DNA of 41,163 nt, from contig JAAHGS010000010.1 of NCBI GenBank assembly GCA_010692645.1, positions 140,543 through 181,705 on the forward strand, given 5' to 3'. The DNA is from Symploca sp. SIO2E9. Its GTDB lineage: Bacteria; Cyanobacteriota; Cyanobacteriia; Cyanobacteriales; Coleofasciculaceae. Made by a program: the position numbers and the translations under genes. Numbering within the stretch: position 1 is the first letter of the stretch; each line of letters starts with the position of its first letter. Of this stretch, positions 35,815 to 41,163 are shown piece by piece. The notes below the pieces were generated by a model, which worked only from the letters and a program-made list of their open reading frames with translations, was not told the DNA's origin and ran no database searches.

Positions 35815-37395
35815 ATGTCTAAGGTTCTCGTCTCTGACACAATTGCTCAATCAGGCATTGATATCCTCTTGCAAGTTGCTCAAGTTGACGTCAAAACTAA
35901 TCTCTCGCCTGAGGAGCTAGTAGCAGTTATCCCAGAATATGATGCCATGATGATCCGCTCTGGCACGCGCGTTACCCAAGAAATCATTGAGGCAGGATCG
36001 CAACTGAAGATTATTGGGCGTGCCGGTGTGGGTGTTGATAACATCGATGTACCAGCAGCTACCCGCAAGGGCATTCTAGTGGTTAACTCTCCCGAAGGCA
36101 ATACAATTGCAGCGGCAGAACATGCCCTGGCAATGATGCTTTCCCTTTCTCGCCACGTTCCTGATGCCAATCAGTCAGTCAAAGAAAATCACTGGGATCG
36201 TAAGAGCTTTATCGGAACGGAAGTTTATAAAAAAACTTTGGGTGTCGTCGGCCTAGGTAAAATTGGCTCCCACGTTGCCAAAGTAGCACGGGCAATGGGG
36301 ATGAAGTTGCTAGCCTACGATCCATTTATTTCTGTAGACAGAGCTCAACAGCTTGGCTGTCGCCTGGTAGATTTGGATTTGCTATTGCAGGAAGCTGATT
36401 ACATTACCCTGCATATGCCGAAGACGCCGGAAACAACTCATCTAATTAATGCTACGGCGCTCTCCAAGATGAAGAAAACTGCCCGTCTAATCAACTGTGC
36501 TCGCGGCGGTATTATTGATGAACAAGCCCTAGCAGAGGCTTTAGCAGCTGGTAAGATTGCTGGTGCTGCCTTGGATGTGTTTGAATCAGAACCACTGGGA
36601 GAATCGGTTCTGCGCACGCTAGGTAAAGAGATCATACTTACCCCCCACTTGGGAGCATCAACAGAAGAAGCACAAATTAATGTCGCCATTGATGTTGCTG
36701 AGCAAATACGTGATGTTCTCTTGGGTTTATCAGCACGTTCAGCTGTAAATATTCCTGGACTCTCGCCTAATGTCCTCCAGCAGCTAAGACCATATATGCA
36801 GTTAGCAGAAACTCTAGGCAATTTGGTAAGTCAGTTGGCAGGAGGAAGGATTGAATCATTGCATGTGCGCTTACAGGGTGAGTTAGCAACCAATGAGAGC
36901 CAGCCCTTAGTTGTCGCTTCTCTAAAAGGCTTACTTTCTCAAGCCCTGCGAGAACGCGTCAATTATGTCAATGCCAGTATTGAAGCACAAGAGAGAGGTA
37001 TTCACGTCATTGAAACCAGGGATGCCTCAATTCGAGATTACTCCGGTTCCCTACACCTATCAGCCAAGGGTTCTTTGGGCGAACATTCTGTGACAGGCGC
37101 TTTGTTCGGTGATAGCGAAATCCGTATCACTAGTGTTGATGAATTTCCGATTAATGTTCCTCCCAATCGCTATATGCTATTTACTTTGCACCGCGACATG
37201 CCCGGAATTATCGGGAAAATCGGTTCTCTGTTAGGCAGTTTTAATGTCAATATTGCCAGTATGCAGGTTGGTCGCAAAATCGTGCGCGGTGACGCGGTTA
37301 TGGTACTTAGCATTGATGATCCCCTACCAGAGGGTATTTTAGAGGAGGTTAAGAAGGTTCCTGGAATTCGGGATGCTTACACAGTAGCTCTCTAG
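35815..37395 (+). CDS. serA: D-3-phosphoglycerate dehydrogenase
   Basis: SerA catalyses the first step of serine synthesis from 3-phosphoglycerate. The 526-residue long-form enzyme has IIGRAGVGVDNIDVPAAT, the NAD motif GVVGLGKIGSHVAKVARAMG, the catalytic RLINCARGGIIDEQAL and HLGASTEEAQINVA. An intervening ASB domain and a C-terminal ACT domain (YMLFTLHRDMPGIIGKIGSL) follow, the latter likely for feedback by serine. The frame extends to a TTG at 35704, but ATG 35815 gives the normal MSKVLVSD start. Its order upstream of prmA recurs in other cyanobacteria, as I recall. Confidence 0.95.
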   Translation: MSKVLVSDTIAQSGIDILLQVAQVDVKTNLSPEELVAVIPEYDAMMIRSGTRVTQEIIEAGSQLKIIGRAGVGVDNIDVPAATRKGILVVNSPEGNTIAAAEHALAMMLSLSRHVPDANQSVKENHWDRKSFIGTEVYKKTLGVVGLGKIGSHVAKVARAMGMKLLAYDPFISVDRAQQLGCRLVDLDLLLQEADYITLHMPKTPETTHLINATALSKMKKTARLINCARGGIIDEQALAEALAAGKIAGAALDVFESEPLGESVLRTLGKEIILTPHLGASTEEAQINVAIDVAEQIRDVLLGLSARSAVNIPGLSPNVLQQLRPYMQLAETLGNLVSQLAGGRIESLHVRLQGELATNESQPLVVASLKGLLSQALRERVNYVNASIEAQERGIHVIETRDASIRDYSGSLHLSAKGSLGEHSVTGALFGDSEIRITSVDEFPINVPPNRYMLFTLHRDMPGIIGKIGSLLGSFNVNIASMQVGRKIVRGDAVMVLSIDDPLPEGILEEVKKVPGIRDAYTVAL

Positions 37396-37566
37396 CCAAT
37401 TTTGGATTTTGGATTGTAGATTGTAGAGCATTGGTTGAGCAATTAGAAAGCTTGATAGTTAAATTATCTCTCAAGTCTAAGGGCACAATCAGCTCTCAAG
37501 AAAAGTCCCTCAAATTCGGCAATTTTGGGTTACTGGTAAGTAGATCCCAATCTAAAATCTAAAATT

Positions 37567-38457
37567 ATGGCAAATAGCTGGTGGGAAATTTCAATTCTCT
37601 GTGATCCAGCCTTAGAGGATTTGATCTTCTGGCGGCTGGACAAGTTTGGCTGTCGCGGCACCTCCTGCCAACTCAAGGGGAACCAGAAACTGGTGTGTGC
37701 TCACATACCCCAAACTCAGGTGCAAATGTTGGATTTGGCAGCCCTATCTCTATGGCTGCGTCAGGATGCTCTCACAGTAGGGCTGCCAATCCCTGTGACT
37801 AAGTGGCAATTAATTGATGAGGAAGACTGGGCTAGCAGCTGGAAGCAACACTGGCAACCTCAGGAAATTGGTGATCATTTGTTAATTTACCCTGCCTGGT
37901 TGCCAGTACCAGAAACCTCACCAAGACTGATTTTACGCCTTGATCCTGGAGTTGCCTTTGGTACGGGAACCCATCAGACTACTCAATTATGTCTTGAAGC
38001 CTTGGAAATGCGTCTTAGTAACGACACTACACCTGTAATCGCTGATATTGGTTGTGGTTCTGGCATCCTCTCCATTGGTGCTTTTTTGTTAGGGGCTAGC
38101 AAGATTTATGCAGTGGACATTGACTCCTTAGCTGTACAAGCTAGTCGCAGCAATCGCGAACTTAATCAAATTAGCGCCCAGGACTTAGTAGTAGAAAAAG
38201 GCAGTATAGAACTCTTGCCAAAGCTAACTCACGGCAAGGCTGTCGATGGCATTGTTTGCAATATTTTGGCAGAGGTAATTATTGACTTAGTTCCAGCGAT
38301 GAGTAAGATTGTCGGGCCCAAAACTTGGGGAATCATTAGTGGTGTCTTGTTAGATCAAGTGAAACCAGTAGCCGACATTTTAGAAGAAAATAATTGGATT
38401 GTAGCCGCACTTTGGAAACGTCAAGAATGGTGTTGTTTTAATATCAGAAGAGCCTGA
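37567..38457 (+). CDS. prmA: Ribosomal protein L11 methyltransferase
   Basis: PrmA adds methyl groups to lysines and the N-terminus of L11 using S-adenosylmethionine. The 296-residue protein has an N-terminal substrate-recognition region and the catalytic block [16 protein letters not shown], then the SAM motif [37 protein letters not shown] follows, with the conserved NILA motif. The length matches PrmA. It follows serA by 171 bp of short AATCTAAAATCTAAAAT-type repeat sequence. A heptamer repeat separates it from codA. Confidence 0.9.
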   Translation: MANSWWEISILCDPALEDLIFWRLDKFGCRGTSCQLKGNQKLVCAHIPQTQVQMLDLAALSLWLRQDALTVGLPIPVTKWQLIDEEDWASSWKQHWQPQEIGDHLLIYPAWLPVPETSPRLILRLDPGVAFGTGTHQTTQLCLEALEMRLSNDTTPVIADIGCGSGILSIGAFLLGASKIYAVDIDSLAVQASRSNRELNQISAQDLVVEKGSIELLPKLTHGKAVDGIVCNILAEVIIDLVPAMSKIVGPKTWGIISGVLLDQVKPVADILEENNWIVAALWKRQEWCCFNIRRA

Positions 38458-38503
38458 GGGCGCTACGGTAAAATCAATAAGTAATTAAGTAACAATGACA
38501 AAA

Positions 38504-38533
38504 TATTACTTATTACTTATTACTTATTACTTG
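38504..38533. repeat. ATTACTT heptamer tandem repeat
   Basis: Four units lie directly before the start of the next gene, the same arrangement as upstream of recQ. Confidence 0.8.
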
Positions 38534-38540
38534 GATTATT

Positions 38541-39812
38541 ATGCCGCTCAAAGCCTACGATTTACTAATCCGTCACAGCAAATTACTAGGAACAACTCAA
38601 CTAACAGAACAACTAGTTGATATCGGTATCAAGGATGATTTAATTGTCGCTATTGCTCCCACTCTCGAAGAACCAGCAGCAACAGAATTAGATGCTCAAG
38701 GACTATTCGTATCTCCCCCCTTTGTAGAATCTCACATTCATTTAGACTCTGCCCTAACTGCTGGGGAGCCGCACTGGAATGAAAGCGGCACCTTATTTGA
38801 AGGCATTCAAATTTGGGGAGAGCGCAAACAAAACCTGACTTTAGCTGATGTTAAAGCTCGTACTCTTGCTATCCTCAAGCAACAAGCTACTCAAGGTGTT
38901 CTGTTTGTACGTTCCCATGTCGATGTGAGTGAACCACAACTAATTGCCTTACGAGCCTTGCTGGAAGTCAAAGAGGAAGTTAAAGACTGGATGAATTTGC
39001 AGGTGGTGGCTTTCCCTCAAGATGGCATCTACTCTAAACCAGAAAATGAGGCACTTCTGGAAAAAGCCCTAGAGTTTGGTGCTGATGTTGTGGGCGGTAT
39101 TCCTCACTATGAACTTACTCGCGAAGATGGAGTACGTTCTGTCCATCGCGTATTTGAGTTAGCACAGCAGTATGACAGATTGATTGACATCCACTGTGAT
39201 GAAATTGATGATGAGCAATCGCGATTTCTCGAAGTTATCGCTGCCTGTGCAATTCGCACTGGCTTAGGCTCACGAGTCACTGCTAGTCACACGACAGCTT
39301 TTGGTTCTTATAATAATGCCTATGCCTACAAACTGATCGGTTTTCTGCAACGCGCTCAAATTAACTTCATTGCTAACCCTTTAATTAATATTACTCTCCA
39401 GGGTCGAACTGATACCTATCCTAAACGCCGTGGTGTGACTAGGGTTAAAGAACTCTGGCAACAGGGACTTAATGTTAGTTTTGGGCACGATTGTATCCAA
39501 GACCCATGGTATAGCTTAGGTACAGGCAATATGCTAGATGTAGCTTTTATGGGAGTGCATGTCTGTCAGATGACAGGGAGAACAGAAATTGATGCCTGTT
39601 ATGAAATGGTGACTAGCAATGGGGCAAAAACCTTAAATCTGCAAGCTGATTATGGCCTGGAAGTATCAAAAACAGCGAACCTAATTATTTTAGATGCTAG
39701 CGATCGCTACGATGCTATCCGCCGTCGAACTATTGTTAGAGATGTGATTTCTCAAGGTAAACTGCTAACTCGCACTACACCTGGAACAACAGAGTGGCTG
39801 GGTTTTCAATAG
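38541..39812 (+). CDS. codA: CodA-like cytosine deaminase / amidohydrolase
   Basis: The 423-residue member of the amidohydrolase superfamily is close in layout to cytosine deaminase CodA. VSPPFVESHIHLDSALTAG supplies the metal-binding HxH, followed by FVRSHVDVSEPQL. IDIHCDEIDDEQS has the His and catalytic Glu, TASHTTAF the next His, and SFGHDCIQDPWYSLGTGNML the Asp. MGVHVCQMTG and GLEVSKTANLIILDA are also CodA-like. It would deaminate cytosine or a related pyrimidine or isoguanine; the exact substrate is not certain. No transport partner (codB) is adjacent. Confidence 0.8.
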   Translation: MPLKAYDLLIRHSKLLGTTQLTEQLVDIGIKDDLIVAIAPTLEEPAATELDAQGLFVSPPFVESHIHLDSALTAGEPHWNESGTLFEGIQIWGERKQNLTLADVKARTLAILKQQATQGVLFVRSHVDVSEPQLIALRALLEVKEEVKDWMNLQVVAFPQDGIYSKPENEALLEKALEFGADVVGGIPHYELTREDGVRSVHRVFELAQQYDRLIDIHCDEIDDEQSRFLEVIAACAIRTGLGSRVTASHTTAFGSYNNAYAYKLIGFLQRAQINFIANPLINITLQGRTDTYPKRRGVTRVKELWQQGLNVSFGHDCIQDPWYSLGTGNMLDVAFMGVHVCQMTGRTEIDACYEMVTSNGAKTLNLQADYGLEVSKTANLIILDASDRYDAIRRRTIVRDVISQGKLLTRTTPGTTEWLGFQ

Positions 39813-39867
39813 AGACTACTACAAAATTAGCTCACTCTTAAGGAACTGCTATATTACAAAGAAGTAA

Positions 39868-40076
39868 GCTGCATCCCACGTCTTTTAAGCGTGGGATGTA
39901 GCGTTAAGGCTTTCAAGCCGCGTTAGATGTTTGGTTGATCCTCGATTGTAGAGATACTATCATTATTAAAAGGGTTGGGAGTTCAACCCTAGGCGTAGGA
40001 GATGTTAGACAGGCTGTGCCTGCAATCTCTGCTTGATGCCTGAATCCCACGAATTCAATTCGTGGGAGTGGCTCAA
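39868..40076 (+). mobile_element. ORF-less IS605-like element with guide-RNA-like 3' end
   Basis: The left hairpin is GCTGCATCCCACG / CGTGGGATGTAGC (39868-39902). The right hairpin TCCCACGAATT / AATTCGTGGGA (40045-40067) is followed by GTGGCTCAA, like an IS605 right end. Between them, GGCTGTGCCTGCAATCTCTG and TTGATGCCTGAATC resemble the structured 3' region found after tnpB genes. No tnpB reading frame is present, so it would need a helper in trans. Confidence 0.6.
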
Positions 40077-40102
40077 GAACTTATGTTGGGTTACTCTCCG
40101 AT

Positions 40103-40181
40103 AGGACTTACGCATTTGCCCCCTAAATCCCCAAATCTGGGGGGAAAAGGGGGGCGAAATCGACTCAAGTGCCTAAGTCCT
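40103..40181. mobile_element. AGGACTTA inverted-repeat element with G/C-tract hairpin
   Basis: The outer repeats AGGACTTA and TAAGTCCT flank a strong hairpin made of GCCCCCT plus TCCCC and GGGGGGA plus AGGGGGGC (40118-40155). Size and ends suggest a third type of miniature element in this window, one copy only. Confidence 0.6.
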
Positions 40182-40206
40182 TTCCGAGAAGGCTAAGCCT
40201 ACATGC

Positions 40207-40509
40207 TTAAAGCCAACCTAAGAATGATGGGCAATCGCACGACGGCTGATAATGATAGTGACAAGAAATAATTGTTAAGTACTCATCATCCACCGCATAG
40301 ACAAGACGATGGGTATCATCGATACGACGTGACCAAAATCCTGATAAATTTTCTTTCAAAGGTTCAGGTTTACCAATTCCCTCGAAAGGTAGGTTTTTAG
40401 TTTCTTTTATCAGTTTATTAATTCGTTTCAGAGTCTTTTTATCTTGACTTTGCCAATAGATGTAATCTTTCCAAGCCTCATCAGTCCAGGCTAATTTTCG
40501 ATTAGTCAT
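40207..40509 (-). CDS. yoeB: YoeB-family ribosome-dependent mRNase toxin, extended C-terminus
   Basis: The toxin of a YefM-YoeB module, with RelE fold, cuts mRNA at the ribosome. PFEGIGKPEPLKENLSGFW and SRRIDDTHRLVYAVDD are the family core. Glu49, Arg68, His86 and Tyr87 match E46, R65, H83 and Y84 of the E. coli protein. YoeB normally ends at that Tyr (84 residues); here 13 more residues follow (QPSCDCPSFLGWL), probably from loss of the original stop. Since the terminal His-Tyr is catalytic in relatives, the tail may weaken activity. The ATG overlaps the antitoxin stop by 8 bp, the usual coupled order. Confidence 0.9.
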   Translation of the reverse strand: MTNRKLAWTDEAWKDYIYWQSQDKKTLKRINKLIKETKNLPFEGIGKPEPLKENLSGFWSRRIDDTHRLVYAVDDEYLTIISCHYHYQPSCDCPSFLGWL

Positions 40510-40756
40510 CTAATAAGTTGTGCTCTAGGACCTGACCTTGTTTGTACTGGGCAATGGAGCGTTCTAAATGAGCAACATTTGCCGGGGACTTCAATAAATA
40601 AACGGTTTCAAGCAAGCTATTAAAATACTCAAGAGACATCACTACGGCATCGTCGGCATCTCGCCTAGTAATGACAGTGTAGTCAGCATCATTGACAACC
40701 TGATCTAATATGGCTTTTAGTTTGTTTCTGGCTTCGCTAAAGGTAACTACTCTCAT
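40502..40756 (-). CDS. yefM: YefM/Phd-family antitoxin
   Basis: The 84-residue antitoxin starts MRVVTFSEARNKLKAILDQV, then ADYTVITRRDADDAVVMSLE, the conserved Phd/YefM DNA-binding half, and ends with a toxin-neutralising tail rich in Glu and Gln. The frame is open to a GTG at 40810, but those 18 codons lie in an IS605 end and the operator, so ATG 40756 with AAGGAG upstream is chosen. It should neutralise YoeB and repress its own operon through the palindrome at 40775-40788. Confidence 0.9.
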   Translation of the reverse strand: MRVVTFSEARNKLKAILDQVVNDADYTVITRRDADDAVVMSLEYFNSLLETVYLLKSPANVAHLERSIAQYKQGQVLEHNLLDD

Positions 40757-40774
40757 TTTTTGAACCTGTCTCCT

Positions 40775-40788
40775 TACTTGTACAAGTA
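40775..40788 (-). promoter_or_regulatory. YefM-YoeB operator palindrome with -10 box
   Basis: TACTTGTACAAGTA is a perfect 14-bp palindrome 18 bp before the antitoxin ATG, with the TGTACA core known for YefM-YoeB operators. On the minus strand TATACT overlaps it and could be the -10 box. The palindrome is complete although an IS605 end lies 16 bp away. Confidence 0.75.
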
Positions 40789-40803
40789 TAGCGCAAGGAG
40801 ATG

Positions 40804-40836
40804 TTGACACTCCCCGCCCTATAAGAGCGGGGATTC
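40804..40836 (-). mobile_element. IS605-type right end abutting the toxin-antitoxin promoter
   Basis: On the minus strand it reads GAATCCCCGCTC...GCGGGGAGTGTCAA, a hairpin with CCCCGC/GCGGGG stem and the usual TCAA end. It belongs to the deleted tnpB copy upstream. The transcript of this element would run into the toxin-antitoxin operon. Confidence 0.75.
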
Positions 40837-40861
40837 TTTCATCTCGGGGATTCCAATGAAT

Positions 40862-41163
40862 TTACCCTCCGAAAGCATCTTGAGCACCGAGTTTAACTTC
40901 TCCCCCTTCAGGAATCTCTCTCGATTGCCGCAACTTAACCTTTCCTATTTTGGGAAGCTTGATTGACCCCTTTTCTAAGGACTTCATTCCCAATTGGGGA
41001 AAGACGAATGACCGCATCGTTCCATACTTCTTGAAGCGTGGGAACCCGTGGGAGTTCTCCCACATGCTTACAAACGCTTTTTCTAGTCGTTTGATTGTTT
41101 GTTGAAGTACATGAACTTGAACCGCTTTTAGTTGGGGGATTGAAGCTCTGGCAGCAGTAAGCC
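40862..41163 (-). pseudogene. tnpB: Internally deleted tnpB, open at the window edge
   Basis: The frame runs off the right edge (in-frame codons from 41161) and reads LTAARASIPQLKAVQVHVLQ, RLEKAFVSMWE, GFPRFKKYGTMRSFVFPQLG and REIPEG. This is the N-terminal third of a TnpB of a different subgroup from the copy at 126. After REIPEG it jumps to GEVKLGAQDAFGG and stops, so the RuvC catalytic part and the zinc finger are missing. The element's right end follows directly (40804-40836), consistent with an internal deletion that kept both ends. It cannot be a nuclease; its ends might still be moved in trans. Confidence 0.8.

Larger units (their letters stand above)
39813..40206. other. Intergenic region made of mobile-element remnants
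   Basis: This gap holds the ORF-less IS605-like element (39868-40076) and the AGGACTTA inverted-repeat element (40103-40181). No gene is visible between them. Confidence 0.7.

Overview
The window is cyanobacterial chromosome. The evidence is the HIP1 octamer GCGATCGC in many genes, a PetL-like cytochrome b6f peptide, a SipA (DUF3148) regulator, a photosystem II S4-domain protein, a CIRCE-controlled GroEL without an adjacent groES, a cyanobacterial-type DnaK, and intergenic DNA full of short tandem repeats and small inverted-repeat elements. The repeat load fits a large-genome filamentous or Chroococcidiopsis-like lineage, but genus cannot be fixed from the sequence alone.

Layout. 1-1.4 kb: the 3' end of a group II intron (domains V and VI) sits inside an IS605-type tnpB gene, followed by that element's right-end hairpin. 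1.4-5.3 kb: an SRPBCC protein, a multi-helix mechanosensitive-channel-like protein and a FemAB-like acyltransferase. 5.8-9.8 kb: a hybrid sensor of Cache type with a histidine kinase core, convergent with a Gfo/Idh/MocA oxidoreductase that is coupled to rnc (RNase III). 10.0-10.4 kb: rnpB (RNase P RNA) on the same strand as rnc, with a small mobile repeat between them that ends in the rnc start codon. 10.6-14.0 kb: a membrane-anchored hypothetical, groEL with CIRCE, and a PfpI/DJ-1 protein. 14.0-19.8 kb: an accessory-looking stretch with two small genes sharing one C-terminal module, a tiny ORF, a short RecQ helicase, two helix-turn-helix proteins, a decayed ORF and many mobile repeats.

19.9-31.3 kb is mainly housekeeping: aroB, petL-like plus a coupled membrane protein, the PSII S4 protein, a coiled repeat protein, a DUF4149-like protein, a WecA/MraY-type transferase, sipA, a CbiX/SirB chelatase with a histidine tail, a DUF4126 protein and glutamate dehydrogenase. 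31.7-39.8 kb: dnaK, a 26-residue membrane peptide, an HDAC-family hydrolase, a hypothetical protein, serA, prmA and a CodA-like amidohydrolase. 39.8-41.2 kb is again mobile: an ORF-less IS605-like element, a third inverted-repeat element, a YefM-YoeB toxin-antitoxin operon with a recognisable operator, and an internally deleted tnpB whose right end abuts the operon promoter.

The most interesting signals are the group II intron inside tnpB, ORF-less loci carrying the structured 3' end typical of TnpB guide RNAs, at least three families of small inverted-repeat elements that supply start or stop codons to host genes, and the paired small genes around 14.4-15.8 kb. I saw no CRISPR array, no rRNA and no convincing tRNA.
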